A DNA stretch of 64,000 nucleotides from an uncultured Acetatifactor sp. Its GTDB lineage: Bacteria; Bacillota; Clostridia; Lachnospirales; Lachnospiraceae. The position numbers were made by a program, and so were the translations under genes. This document shows positions 28,225 through 37,584 of the stretch, one piece after another; the first letter of the stretch is position 1; each line of letters opens with the position of its first letter. The stretch spans positions 1 to 64,000 of the forward strand of contig CAKRRD010000003.1 in NCBI GenBank assembly GCA_934394815.1, in the 5' to 3' direction. The notes beneath the pieces are model-generated. The model was given only the letters and a program-made list of their open reading frames with translations. It was not told the origin of the DNA and did not search any database.

Positions 28225-30059
28225 TATACTCTGCCTCCTTCTACCACTCCGCATCCGAAGTGATCACATCTTAAGCACTTACCGCATTCCTGCATCGCCT
28301 CATCGTAGGACATTCCGTTTTCCACCGGTTCGAAATTGTTCTTACGCTCTCTGGCGGAACGGTCTGTCAGATGCACTCTGCCGTAATGGGTTCTGTCATT
28401 CTCTCTTGGCTCCGGGATCTTAATATCCTCCAGATATTTATGATGATATCCAAGGTATTCATCAATGTTCAGTGCCGCTACTTTGCCGGCACCAATAGCC
28501 TTAATTACGGTCGCCGGACCGAATACACAGTCACCACCGGCGAAAATCTTGTCATAGCTCTTAAGTCTGGTCGTATCTAATGTCTCAAATGTCTTTCTTC
28601 GGGGATTCACATCATACTCTGCAAAAGGTGCAGAGACAATATCCTGACCGATGGCCATAAGTACCACTTCACAGGGCACCTCGATCTCGGGTTTATTTGC
28701 CACCGTCACGGAAGGTTTTCCCTGCTTGTCATACACACTGATGATCTGAGGCTGTGCCACAAATCCGCAGACATTCCCATCCGCATCCGCATTGATCCTC
28801 ACAGGTGCATTCAGGGTCAGCAGTTCCACGCCCTCTTCGATGGCTCCCTGGATCTCGGAAGGAAGTGCCGTCATATCGATCTGACGTCTGCGGTAGATCA
28901 CCGTTACCTCTTTTGCATGGCACCGGATGGCAGATCGGGCACAGTCCATGGCCACGTTTCCACCGCCTACGACCACCACACGTTTTCCGGTATAATCCGG
29001 AATATTGCCCTTACCGATCTCTCCCAGCATTTCCACTGCGGAATAGACTCCGTTACTGTTCACGCCATCCACATTTACAGATTTGCCCACCTGTGCGCCG
29101 ATGGCAATATAAACTGCATTGTACTGCTCCTTCAGTTCGTCCATGGTGATGTCTCTGCCAATGGCAGTATTGTAATGCACTGTAATATTCCCGGTGGACA
29201 GGATCGCATTGATGTCCTCATCCAGTCTGTCCTTGGGCAGACGGTAGTTGGGAATACCGTAACGCAGCATTCCGCCCAGCGCTTCTCTCTCTTCGTATAC
29301 GTCTACCTTATGTCCCATCAGAGACAGATAATACGCTGTGGTCAGTCCGGAAGGACCGCCTCCTACGATTGCCACCTTTTTACCCGTGGCAACATTACAC
29401 TCCGGCACCTTCACCTGATCCGCAGCGATCTGATCTACGGCAAACTTCTTCAGGCCACGGATGTTGACCGGGCTGTCCAGCAGATCTCTGCGGCACTTTT
29501 CCTCACAGGGATGCTCACAGATAAATGCACATGCCGTGGGAAAAGGATTGTCCCTGCGGATCAGATTAATGGCATCCGCGTAACGATGTTCACCGATCAG
29601 TGCAATATATCCGGGAATATCCACATGTGCGGGGCAATGGGAAATACAGGGAACCTTCTGTCCCACTTCCGCCTGGCATCTGTGCTGTTCAATATGGCTC
29701 ATGTATTCATCGCGGAACAGCTCCACACTCTGCAATACGATGTTGGCCGCTTCGTAACCTATGGCACAGTCTGCCGTATCCTGAATCATTTCCGCCAGAG
29801 ATACCATATTGTTAAAGGTATCCATATCCGCCTTACCGTCCAGAATGCTGCGCATCATATTCTCTACCTGTTCCAGCCCGTCACGGCACGGAACACATTT
29901 ACCGCAGGTCTGACTTCTGGCACTTTGTAAAAAAGAAAGCTGTACTGCGATCGGGCAGACACCGGGAGGATTTCCCTTCACCCTCTTTACAAATTTATCC
30001 AGAAATTTTGTTGTCTTTTCATTCATTTCATTTTTATAAATAATATTCTCGGAATGCAT
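28224..30059 (-). CDS. SfrB-like NAD(P)H-linked subunit: NuoF 4Fe-4S domain fused to GltD
   Basis: A 611-residue iron-sulfur flavoprotein. Residues about 1-110 equal only the C-terminal 4Fe-4S part of NuoF (SQTCGKCVPCRDGL); the FMN/NADH domain of NuoF is absent. Residues about 120-580 are a GltD-like module with two Cys clusters (CISHCPAHVDIPGY, CEHPCEEKC) and two dinucleotide folds (VAIVGGGPSGLTTAYY and VVVVGGGNVAMDCARS). A Cys-rich tail, CGKCLRCDHFGC, ends it. This matches SfrB of soluble SfrAB/Fdh complexes and should pass electrons between fdhA and NAD(P)H. AGGAGGG fixes the ATG. It precedes fdhA with a TAATG overlap. Confidence 0.88.
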   Translation of the reverse strand: MHSENIIYKNEMNEKTTKFLDKFVKRVKGNPPGVCPIAVQLSFLQSARSQTCGKCVPCRDGLEQVENMMRSILDGKADMDTFNNMVSLAEMIQDTADCAIGYEAANIVLQSVELFRDEYMSHIEQHRCQAEVGQKVPCISHCPAHVDIPGYIALIGEHRYADAINLIRRDNPFPTACAFICEHPCEEKCRRDLLDSPVNIRGLKKFAVDQIAADQVKVPECNVATGKKVAIVGGGPSGLTTAYYLSLMGHKVDVYEEREALGGMLRYGIPNYRLPKDRLDEDINAILSTGNITVHYNTAIGRDITMDELKEQYNAVYIAIGAQVGKSVNVDGVNSNGVYSAVEMLGEIGKGNIPDYTGKRVVVVGGGNVAMDCARSAIRCHAKEVTVIYRRRQIDMTALPSEIQGAIEEGVELLTLNAPVRINADADGNVCGFVAQPQIISVYDKQGKPSVTVANKPEIEVPCEVVLMAIGQDIVSAPFAEYDVNPRRKTFETLDTTRLKSYDKIFAGGDCVFGPATVIKAIGAGKVAALNIDEYLGYHHKYLEDIKIPEPRENDRTHYGRVHLTDRSARERKNNFEPVENGMSYDEAMQECGKCLRCDHFGCGVVEGGRV

Positions 30060-30147
30060 GAAACCCTCCTGTGTACGTCCTGTCATGATGAGTACTGTAT
30101 CTCTTCCAACAGGCATAAGATTTTACCGACTACCCCGAATACTTAAA

Positions 30148-30198
30148 AAGGTATAATGTAAGTGCTTACATTATACCTTCTTGAGAAACTTTCTTCAA
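30148..30198 (-). promoter_or_regulatory. Promoter and palindromic operator of the fdh operon
   Basis: On the minus strand TTGAAG (30193-30198) and TATAAT (30170-30175) are 17 bases apart. A perfect inverted repeat with 15-bp arms (30148-30162 and 30165-30179) covers the -10 box; its core ATGTAAGTGCTTACAT lies at 30156-30171. The identical 16 bp, with the same two-base overlap of the -10 box, precede fdhD at 39948-39963. This points to a shared regulator. Confidence 0.8.
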
Positions 30199-30223
30199 TT
30201 AGATTAATTATTTAACAAACCTG

Positions 30224-31168
30224 TTATTTTTTTAGCGAAGTACCATTACCGCATTCGCCGTCTTCTTCCCGTAAGATACGGATTCCGTGAGCCAATGTAT
30301 CCAGTACTGCCTCCAGGCATTCCTGCACTGCTTTCGGGCTTCCCGGCAGATTTACGATCAACGTCCGGTTACGGATGACACTGGCAGCTCTGCTTAACAT
30401 CGCCCGTGGAGTGATCTGCAGACTGTAATAGCGCATTGCCTCCGCGATTCCCGGGGCATTCCTTGTGGCTGCCCGCAGGGTGGCTTCCGGTGTATTGTCT
30501 CTCGGTGAGAATCCGGTTCCCCCGGTAGTAAATATTACATCCACATCTTCTTCGTCTGCCAGTCTTATCATCTCACGGTACAATCCGCCTTCGTCATCCG
30601 GCAGTACTACACTGCTGACCGTGGTGTAGCCCTGTTTTTCTATGATCTCACGGAGGACAGGACCGCTCTTATCTTCCCGTTCTCCTCTGCTTCCCTTATC
30701 GCTGGCCGTAATGATCCCCGCTCTGAATTTTCTCGTGCTGATCAGTTTCAAAGTATCTCCGACACCGATCTCACCTCCATGCAGTACCCTGGCGAACACG
30801 CCCTCTCTGGGCATGATACAGTCTCCCACCATATGGAAGATCTCACATTCCGAATGACACTTTTTGCCGATCTGGGTAATCTCCAGCACCACATCATTAC
30901 ATTTAAAAATACTTCCCACCGGATAAGACTTAAAATCATATCCCTTTACCAGTAAGTTTTCTCCAAATGCTCCGTCCGCCACCTTCGCGCCTCTTGCCCG
31001 GAACTTCTCTACCTCTTCCCAGGATAAGAGACTCACCTGCCTGTGCCATCTGCCCGCATGGGCATCCTTCTCCAATCCCCAGTCTTCCAGAAATTTACAG
31101 CTGCCGATATTCTGTTTTGCTGTTCCTTTCTTCTCGCTGATACATACTGCTGCTACTTCTCCTGCCAT
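30224..31168 (-). CDS. MOSC domain-MogA/MoaB fusion protein
   Basis: A 314-residue fusion. Residues about 1-145 are a MOSC domain (GAFGENLLVKGYDF, with Cys in the CHSECEIF segment), a family that carries sulfur or binds metal-pterin cofactor. Residues about 150-305 are a MogA/MoaB molybdopterin adenylyltransferase domain (AGIITASDKGSRGE, FTTGGTGFSPRDNTPEA, LIVNLPGSPKAVQE). The fusion would adenylylate molybdopterin for metal insertion. AAAGG sits 10 bases before the chosen ATG; an ATG three codons earlier is an alternative. It is the last gene of the molybdenum operon, with no clear terminator before the fdh promoter. Confidence 0.9.
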   Translation of the reverse strand: MAGEVAAVCISEKKGTAKQNIGSCKFLEDWGLEKDAHAGRWHRQVSLLSWEEVEKFRARGAKVADGAFGENLLVKGYDFKSYPVGSIFKCNDVVLEITQIGKKCHSECEIFHMVGDCIMPREGVFARVLHGGEIGVGDTLKLISTRKFRAGIITASDKGSRGEREDKSGPVLREIIEKQGYTTVSSVVLPDDEGGLYREMIRLADEEDVDVIFTTGGTGFSPRDNTPEATLRAATRNAPGIAEAMRYYSLQITPRAMLSRAASVIRNRTLIVNLPGSPKAVQECLEAVLDTLAHGIRILREEDGECGNGTSLKK

Positions 31169-31230
31169 AACTGTCATACCTTTCTGTCTCACCGGTCCGC
31201 TCTGTTTCCTGTCCCGGTTCTGTTTTGTAT

Positions 31231-32259
31231 CTATCCGCCGATCTGCACCATCTTGCGCTGGTCTTCCGCTCCATCCGCCAGATAGCCGCCAGCCGCCTTT
31301 TCTCTGAAATGATGCTCTGACGGTTTTTCCCGGACAGCTGCCAGAATCCGCTCCCGGATCTCTTCATCGGAAGCTCCGCCCCGCAGCAGCGGCTTCAGTT
31401 CCAGTCCCTTATCATAATGCAGACAAAGTTTTAATCTTCCCTCGCAGGTCAGACGTATCCTGTTGCATTCCCCGCAGAATTTATGGGAAATGGGACTGAT
31501 AAAGCCGATCCTGCCGGAAAACCCCGGAAAACGGTAATATTCTGCCGGGCCGGTTTCCATATTCACTTCCTCCGGAATTGCGATTGCCTTTCCAAAGTGC
31601 TGCTCCAGTCTGCGTAAAATCTCTTTCGAGGGAATTCCGGTGTATTCCTTTCCACAGCCGATGGGCATCAGTTCGATAAACCGGACATCCACGGGTCTGT
31701 CCGAAGCCAGTGCTGCCATCCCTTCGATATCCTCTCCGTTCATCTCCCTGCAGGGAACACAGTTTATTTTCACCCGCAGCTGCTGTTCCAGAGCCGCATC
31801 TATTGCATGCATCACACTCTCCACACCGGCTGCATTGCCTCCACAGCCACCTCCCGTGATATTGCGGAAGCGTCCCGGATCCAGCGTGTCCAGGCTGATG
31901 TTTGCCGCCGTAAGTCCCGCCCTGCGATACACTTCGGCCTGTGGAGCAAACAGCGTTCCGTTGGTCGTCATGGCAATCTCCTTAATTCCCGGCAGTCCAT
32001 GAATCTGTTCCACCAGCCACGGCAGATTCTTCCGTACCATGGGTTCTCCGCCGGTCAGCCGTACTTTACGGATTCCCAGTTGTTCCATAATGCTCACCAG
32101 CCGGAAGATTTCCTCCAGTGTCAGTATCTCCTCATGGGCTACCGGCAGGATTCCCTGCGGCGGCATACAGTATTTGCAGCGGAGATTGCATTTGTCCGTC
32201 ACCGATATTCTCAAATAATCAATCGTTCTTCCGAGGCTGTCCCGCATTTCACATTCCAC
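31231..32259 (-). CDS. moaA: GTP 3',8-cyclase MoaA
   Basis: A 342-residue radical SAM enzyme converting GTP to 3',8-cyclo-GTP, the first step of molybdenum cofactor synthesis. The radical SAM motif is CNLRCKYC, the KVRLTGGEPMVRK motif is present, and the C-terminal second cluster is given by CGECNRIRLTC and a later Cys. The protein ends in the conserved GG dipeptide. AAGGAAAG precedes the ATG. It lies between modC and the MOSC-MogA gene. Confidence 0.96.
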   Translation of the reverse strand: MECEMRDSLGRTIDYLRISVTDKCNLRCKYCMPPQGILPVAHEEILTLEEIFRLVSIMEQLGIRKVRLTGGEPMVRKNLPWLVEQIHGLPGIKEIAMTTNGTLFAPQAEVYRRAGLTAANISLDTLDPGRFRNITGGGCGGNAAGVESVMHAIDAALEQQLRVKINCVPCREMNGEDIEGMAALASDRPVDVRFIELMPIGCGKEYTGIPSKEILRRLEQHFGKAIAIPEEVNMETGPAEYYRFPGFSGRIGFISPISHKFCGECNRIRLTCEGRLKLCLHYDKGLELKPLLRGGASDEEIRERILAAVREKPSEHHFREKAAGGYLADGAEDQRKMVQIGG

Positions 32260-32266
32260 TTTCCTT

Positions 32267-33310
32267 TTATTTTTCCAGCCATATGATCTGCTCTGTGGGC
32301 ATTTTCAAATACAGCGTTTCGGTATCTTTCAGTTCCTGCCATCTGTCCTTCGGCAGTTCATAGGTCAACACCTCTCTCGCTCGTTCCCCGGTCCGGTTAC
32401 TGTTGCAGAACAGAACCACCGTGGAAAACGTATCCTCGATCACCCGCAGGATCCGGCACTCCAGCACATTCGTCTCTTCCATGGCCGGAACGACCTGAAA
32501 ATAATGCGCCCGGAATGCCGCATATTTATATGTTTTCCCCTCAGCCGGTGCCTGCAGGCAGATTCCCCAGTCCGCTGCTGTCATTCTGCCATCCGGCTCT
32601 GCCCGAAGCTCTGAGACATTTTTGCATCCGGTCAGAAGGGTTGCCGCCAGCGAAGCCGGGTTCTTAAAAAGTTCCTCTTTGGGCTGGACATCCAGAATCT
32701 GTCCCTCTTCCATGACCGCAATGCGATCCGTCATGCGGTAGGCTTCATTCCGGTCATGGGATACAAACAATACCGTCTTTCCATACTCATCCATGACCTT
32801 CATCAGTTCCCGTTCCATCTGCATCTTCAGATAATTGTCCAGTGCCGCAAAAGGTTCATCCAGCATCAGTATCTCCGGTTCCCCGGCCAACATCCTTGCC
32901 ATGGCGGTACGCTGCTTCTGCCCTCCGGAAAGCTGTGACGGATACAGTTCCTCCCTGCCTTCCAGAAAGAAACGCTTTGCATATTCCGCCGCTTTCCTGC
33001 GGTCACCTGCACCGCACATAATATTCTGCAACACTGTCATATTCGGGAAAAGGGCATAATCCTGAAACAGATAACCTACCTTCCGCTTCTGTACCGGCAG
33101 ATGGATCCGTCTCTCCGAATCAAAAAACACTTTATTATCCAGACGGATCACACCTTTATCCGGCTTTTCAATTCCTGCAATACATTTTAAAGTCATGCTC
33201 TTGCCGCAGCCAGAGGCCCCAAGCAGTCCCATCACTTCTTTTTCAGCGGTAAACTTTACTTTCAACAGAAAATCCCCGCATTTTTTTTCAATGTCCACGT
33301 ACAAAGCCAT
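32267..33310 (-). CDS. modC: Molybdate ABC transporter ATP-binding protein ModC
   Basis: A 347-residue importer ATPase. Walker A is GASGCGKSM, signature LSGGQKQRT, Walker B LMLDEPFAALD, and the switch His is FVSHDR. The last 80-100 residues form an accessory beta-rich domain like the TOBE/MOP domains that sense molybdate in ModC. It overlaps modB by 23 bases at the chosen ATG; a GTG 12 bases upstream is an alternative start. Its position after modA and modB makes molybdate or tungstate the expected substrate. Confidence 0.93.
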   Translation of the reverse strand: MALYVDIEKKCGDFLLKVKFTAEKEVMGLLGASGCGKSMTLKCIAGIEKPDKGVIRLDNKVFFDSERRIHLPVQKRKVGYLFQDYALFPNMTVLQNIMCGAGDRRKAAEYAKRFFLEGREELYPSQLSGGQKQRTAMARMLAGEPEILMLDEPFAALDNYLKMQMERELMKVMDEYGKTVLFVSHDRNEAYRMTDRIAVMEEGQILDVQPKEELFKNPASLAATLLTGCKNVSELRAEPDGRMTAADWGICLQAPAEGKTYKYAAFRAHYFQVVPAMEETNVLECRILRVIEDTFSTVVLFCNSNRTGERAREVLTYELPKDRWQELKDTETLYLKMPTEQIIWLEK

Positions 33311-33980
33311 TACCTTTTCCACCGCCTTTCCTTTCCTGGTATCCCATCCAGTAATTCATCAGAAAGATCGTGAAGAAAGAAATTCCCATGATAATAGCTA
33401 CCCAGTAATAAGCAAGGCTTCTGTCACCGCTCTGCACTGCCGTGTAGATTGCTACCGACATGGTCTGTGTTCTGCCGGGAATATTTCCGGCTAACATGAT
33501 CGTTGCACCGAATTCCCCCAGGGCTCTGGCAAATGCCAGAATCGTGGCAGCCGCCACACCGGGCCATGCCGCCGGAAGCAGAATCCTGAAAAATATCTTT
33601 ATTTCCGACATTCCCAGCGTCCGTGCAGCATAAATCAGATTCACATCTACCTGCTCCAGAGCGCCGCGGGCTGTCCGGTACATGATGGGAAAAGATACCA
33701 CCACTGCCGCGATCACCGCCCCCTGCCAGGTGAACAGCACACTGATTCCCATCTTTAAGAGCAGCCCGCCTAACAGACTGTTTTTCCCGAAGATGATCAA
33801 CAGGAAAAATCCAACTACCGTAGGAGGCAATACCATCGGCAGAGAGAAAATGCCGTCAATCAGTGCCTTGCCCGCTCTTAAGGAGATGACCAGCCTTGCA
33901 GAAAGCAGACCTAAAAAAAACGTAAACACCGTCGCACATACCGCGACCTTCAGGGAGATCCATAAGGGTGAAAAATCCAT
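33288..33980 (-). CDS. modB: Molybdate ABC transporter permease ModB
   Basis: A 230-residue permease with about five membrane segments and the EAA-type coupling motif AARTLGMSEIKIFFRILLPAAWPG. The SLPMVLPPTVVGFFLL stretch is characteristic of ModB/CysT permeases. AGGAG precedes the ATG. It lies between modA and modC in the molybdenum operon. Confidence 0.94.
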   Translation of the reverse strand: MDFSPLWISLKVAVCATVFTFFLGLLSARLVISLRAGKALIDGIFSLPMVLPPTVVGFFLLIIFGKNSLLGGLLLKMGISVLFTWQGAVIAAVVVSFPIMYRTARGALEQVDVNLIYAARTLGMSEIKIFFRILLPAAWPGVAAATILAFARALGEFGATIMLAGNIPGRTQTMSVAIYTAVQSGDRSLAYYWVAIIMGISFFTIFLMNYWMGYQERKGGGKGNGFVRGH

Positions 33981-33988
33981 TTCCGCTC

Positions 33989-34864
33989 CTATTCTGCCGC
34001 AGAGAATCCGTAGCCTTCAAATTTCTGCATGGCATGATCGGTCTGGAGATATGAAAGGAACTCTGCTGCCGCATCTGCGTGTTCGCTGGCCTTCACGATT
34101 CCCACCGGATAGATCACCCTTTTGCAGGAGCCTTCAGGGGCTTCACAGATAATCTTAATCTTCTCACCTACATATGCATCCGTGGCATATACCACACCGC
34201 AGTCCACCGCACCAGTCTCCACCCAGGAAAGTACCGTGCGGACATCAGAACCATAGTTTGCCTTCTCCTTCACTGTATCCAGAATTCCCAGAGCGGTGAA
34301 AATCTCCTCGGAGTACTGTCCTACCGGTACACTGCCCGGCTCGCCAAGACCGATCATACTGACTTTATCCGTTGCCACATCCTCAAAAGAAGTAATGTCC
34401 TTATCACTGTCTTCCGGAACGATCAGAACCACTTTATTCTCCAGCAGATTCACAATAGAATCCGAATCCATCAGTCCCTCTTCGTCCAGTGCAGTCATCT
34501 GTTTGGTCGCTGCGGAGAAAAACAGATCGGCCGGAGCGCCTTCCTCGATCTGTGTCTGCAGTGCTCCGGAAGCTCCGTAAGAAAAGTTCAGCGTTACATT
34601 CGGATGTGCCGCTTCATACTCTGCCTTGATCTCGTTGCATACATCCGTCAGGGAAGCTGCCGCTAAAATCGTCAGTTCCACAGTTTCACCGTTCTCCGTA
34701 TCCTGCGCCGTGCTGCCTGTTTCCACATCTGCCTGAGTATTTGTTTCGGAAGCAGCCGACCCGGTATCTGCTGTATTCTTCGTTTCAGATCCACATCCCG
34801 TAAGCAGCACTGCTGCCAGAATCGTTGCCATTACAAAACTCATTTTTTTATTATCTTTTTTCAT
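33989..34864 (-). CDS. modA: Molybdate-binding lipoprotein ModA
   Basis: A 291-residue extracellular binding lipoprotein. The ATG at 34864 gives a signal with lipobox LLTGC, followed by a Thr/Ser/Glu-rich linker of about 35 residues. The mature domain has ModA motifs: LTILAAASLTDV, FSYGASGALQTQIEEGAPAD and DCGVVYATDA. Tungstate versus molybdate preference cannot be read. The ribosome binding site is weak, and the gene starts one base after the moaC stop, so translational coupling is likely. Confidence 0.95.
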   Translation of the reverse strand: MKKDNKKMSFVMATILAAVLLTGCGSETKNTADTGSAASETNTQADVETGSTAQDTENGETVELTILAAASLTDVCNEIKAEYEAAHPNVTLNFSYGASGALQTQIEEGAPADLFFSAATKQMTALDEEGLMDSDSIVNLLENKVVLIVPEDSDKDITSFEDVATDKVSMIGLGEPGSVPVGQYSEEIFTALGILDTVKEKANYGSDVRTVLSWVETGAVDCGVVYATDAYVGEKIKIICEAPEGSCKRVIYPVGIVKASEHADAAAEFLSYLQTDHAMQKFEGYGFSAAE

Positions 34865-34865
34865 T

Positions 34866-35345
34866 TTATTCTGTTCTTTGAAAATGCCCACTCTTGCCGC
34901 CCATCTTTTCCTCCAGACGGATCTCTCCCATTTCCATGCTGCGGTCCATGGCCTTACACATATCATAGATGGTAAGCAGTGCCACATTCACCCCGGTCAG
35001 CGCCTCCATCTCCACCCCGGTCCTTCCGGACAATTTTGCCGTACAAAAACACCGGATTGTGCTGGTTTCCTCTTCCATGGCAAAATCTATGGTGACCTTT
35101 GTCAGCATCAGCGGATGACACAGAGGGATCAGTTCCCAGGTACGTTTGGCCGCCATAATTCCGGCGATCCGCGCCGTTCCCAGAACATCTCCCTTTTTCG
35201 CCGTACCGTTTTTCACCGCATCAAATACCTCTCGGCTCACCCGGATACAGCCGCTGGCGACAGCACATCTTTCTGTAATATCCTTGTCCGTTACATCTAC
35301 CATGATAGCATTTCCCTGTGCATCAAAATGGGTAAAACCTGACAT
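34866..35345 (-). CDS. moaC: Cyclic pyranopterin monophosphate synthase MoaC
   Basis: A 159-residue enzyme rearranging 3',8-cyclo-GTP to cyclic pyranopterin monophosphate. Conserved stretches are [24 protein letters not shown], here split as [13 protein letters not shown] and ELIPLCHPL, plus [13 protein letters not shown] and [10 protein letters not shown]. The length is typical. AGAAAGG lies eight bases before the chosen ATG; an ATG two codons upstream is too close to it. It immediately precedes modA. Confidence 0.96.
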   Translation of the reverse strand: MSGFTHFDAQGNAIMVDVTDKDITERCAVASGCIRVSREVFDAVKNGTAKKGDVLGTARIAGIMAAKRTWELIPLCHPLMLTKVTIDFAMEEETSTIRCFCTAKLSGRTGVEMEALTGVNVALLTIYDMCKAMDRSMEMGEIRLEEKMGGKSGHFQRTE

Positions 35346-35427
35346 TTTCATTTCCTTTCTGTTATCAATCCTATAATATCACAAATTGCTTTTTGAGCCT
35401 CTTGCCCTGATATCGTCCTGTGTGTAA

Positions 35428-36444
35428 CTATTTTCCAAAACCGCAGTTCGGGAAATGGCACACTTCGCAGTTCAGGCACAAACCGCCTTCCCCGTAGCTG
35501 TCCAGATCGGCCTTCGTCAGCCGTTCTCCGGCCAGCACTCTCGGCAATACCAGATCGAATACCGTGCGTCCTGCATACATAACGCATCCCGGCAGTCCCA
35601 GCACGGGCACCTCTCCCAGATAAGCTAACAGGAACATGGCTCCCGGAAGTACCGGTGCTCCATAGGACACCACCTCCGCTCCCGTAGCTTTGATAGCTCC
35701 CGGTGTCCTGTCATCCGGATCCACACTCATGCCGCCGGTACACAACACCATATCCGCGCCCCGGGAAATAAAATCCCGAATGGCTGCTGTAATCTCTTCC
35801 TGACAGTCATCCAGAATTACCTGTCCTAAGACTTCCGTATCATACGCTGCCAGTTTTGCACGGACCGCCGGTCCGAAAGCATCCCGGATCCGGCCCTTAA
35901 ATACTTCGCTGCCGGTAGTCACGATCCCTGCTTTTCTGTGAGACATAGGCAGGATCTTAAGAAGCGGTTCCCCGCCGGCTGCTTCCTTTGCCCGGTTCAT
36001 TTTTTCCTCTTCGATCACCAGAGGGATAATCCGGGCAGCCGCCAGCTTATCTCCTGCTTTCACCGGGAAATTTCCATGAATGGTGGCAATCATCATCTCT
36101 CCCAGTCCATTCACTGCCCGCAGCTTTTCGGAATTGATCTTGAGCAGGCCGTCTGCTGCCGCCCGGATCTCGATCTTGCCTTCCTTCGGTTCACTGGCGG
36201 TCATATTTTCGTTGATGCACAGATCCCGTAAAATGGCCGCTGCCTCATCCTCGTGCAGGATACCCTCCTTTTTCTCCCACACATAGAGATGTTCCTTTCC
36301 CACAGACAACAGTACCGGAATGTCCTCCTCTGTGACGATATGTCCCTTACGGAACACTGCGTCCTTCACCACTCCCGGAATGATCTGGGTAATATCATGA
36401 CAAAGCACCTGTCCCACCGCATCTTCTGTTCTGATCAGTTTCAT
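35428..36444 (-). CDS. MoeA-related molybdopterin-binding protein with C-terminal Cys cluster
   Basis: A 338-residue protein. The C-terminal half is a MoCF_biosynth (MoeA/CinA-type) domain (KAGIVTTGSEVFKGRI, VLCTGGMSVDPDDRTPGAI, VLGLPGCVMYAGRTVFDLVLP). The N-terminal half is SAF-like (AVGQVLCHDITQI) and differs from classical MoeA. The extreme C-terminus has four close Cys (LCLNCEVCHFPNCGFG), perhaps a metal or Fe-S site. A true moeA lies two genes upstream, so this is a second member, possibly for cofactor modification or delivery to an enzyme. GGAG six bases upstream fixes the ATG. Confidence 0.85.
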   Translation of the reverse strand: MKLIRTEDAVGQVLCHDITQIIPGVVKDAVFRKGHIVTEEDIPVLLSVGKEHLYVWEKKEGILHEDEAAAILRDLCINENMTASEPKEGKIEIRAAADGLLKINSEKLRAVNGLGEMMIATIHGNFPVKAGDKLAAARIIPLVIEEEKMNRAKEAAGGEPLLKILPMSHRKAGIVTTGSEVFKGRIRDAFGPAVRAKLAAYDTEVLGQVILDDCQEEITAAIRDFISRGADMVLCTGGMSVDPDDRTPGAIKATGAEVVSYGAPVLPGAMFLLAYLGEVPVLGLPGCVMYAGRTVFDLVLPRVLAGERLTKADLDSYGEGGLCLNCEVCHFPNCGFGK

Positions 36445-36483
36445 CGTAATCTCCATTCCACAAGCACTTCTGCTCCGGGAGGT

Positions 36484-37572
36484 TTACGATTCCGCCGCTC
36501 TCCCGCTAATGCCGAAGTAACTTAAAATACAGGAATATATTCCTGCCACATCATTTATATCATATCTGGGACACTTCACACTATCCTGTGGCACCACATC
36601 CGTAGCCAATGCGATCAGATGCTCCGTGGCACATACCGGGTGATCGGAGACTGCTCTCCGCACCACCTCTATTCTGGGGTAGTCGGAATGTTTCATTCCT
36701 TCCAGGATCAGAACATCCACATCTTTGCAGGCAGCTATCATATCCTCTGCCGTCACCTTTCCCTTACGGTTTACAGAAGACTGTGTGCCGGAATAAATAG
36801 CACTTATCTCTGCTCCCGCTGCCGCAAAACGGTACGTGTCCGTTCCTTCCCGATCCATAGCATACTCATGTCCGTCGTGCTTGATCACACCTACACGATA
36901 TCCGTCCCGGATAAACTCATTGATCAGCTTAATGATGAGTCCTGTCTTGCCGCTGTCCTTGATTCCGCTGACACAGAATACAAGCGGCAGGCTTAACCTT
37001 TCGTACTCTTCTCTGGTGTTAATATTGCGCAGCTGCTTTTTGTCAAAGCAGCTGCTCTCCAGACGAATATATTTCGTCCGCACTCTGCGCAGGATCTGCA
37101 TCAGACGATACTGTCCCTGTCCGATCAGTTCCTCGATCACCGGCAGAACTTTTTTGGAATATACGGCACACAGGGGATGAATATGATCCTCGTCCACCAT
37201 GCAATAGCAGTCATAATCCGAGGAAATAAATTCTGCCATATACCGCACCAGGCTGCCCGTAATAAACGGCATGTCCCCCGCACAGATAAAAACATAGTCA
37301 CAGGACGTGTGGATCAGGACCTGACGGATTCCCTCCATCGGACCGATCTTGCGGTTTTCATCAAAGACGATGGGAAGTCCCAGTTCTTCATATTCCCCCG
37401 GCAGGGCTGCAGAAATACAGGGCTTCTCATCGAACCCCTGCAGTTCTTCACAGATTCTGTCCAAAAATCTGCGGTTCTGATATTCCATTAAGACCTTGTT
37501 CTGTCCCATCCGGCTGCTCTTGCCGCCGGCCAGGACAGCCGTACCAAGGGTGAATTTCCGCACGTCCTGCAT
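36484..37572 (-). CDS. MobA-MobB fusion: molybdenum cofactor guanylyltransferase
   Basis: A 362-residue fusion. Residues about 8-195 are MobA (GTAVLAGGKSSRMGQNKVLM nucleotide motif, FICAGDMPF metal site), attaching GMP to molybdopterin. Residues about 198-362 are MobB with a P-loop (VSGIKDSGKTGLIIKLI) and VGVIKHDGHEY. Formate dehydrogenases of this type use bis-MGD, so the fusion fits the neighbouring fdhA. GGGAGGG upstream supports the chosen ATG; 39 open upstream codons overlap a repeat region and are left out. Confidence 0.93.
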   Translation of the reverse strand: MQDVRKFTLGTAVLAGGKSSRMGQNKVLMEYQNRRFLDRICEELQGFDEKPCISAALPGEYEELGLPIVFDENRKIGPMEGIRQVLIHTSCDYVFICAGDMPFITGSLVRYMAEFISSDYDCYCMVDEDHIHPLCAVYSKKVLPVIEELIGQGQYRLMQILRRVRTKYIRLESSCFDKKQLRNINTREEYERLSLPLVFCVSGIKDSGKTGLIIKLINEFIRDGYRVGVIKHDGHEYAMDREGTDTYRFAAAGAEISAIYSGTQSSVNRKGKVTAEDMIAACKDVDVLILEGMKHSDYPRIEVVRRAVSDHPVCATEHLIALATDVVPQDSVKCPRYDINDVAGIYSCILSYFGISGRAAES

Positions 37573-37584
37573 TTTTCCGTTTCC

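Noticed and set aside
28917..29930. 337-residue plus-strand open frame
   Set aside because: It is the antisense shadow of the GltD-like gene, with composition unlike a real protein.
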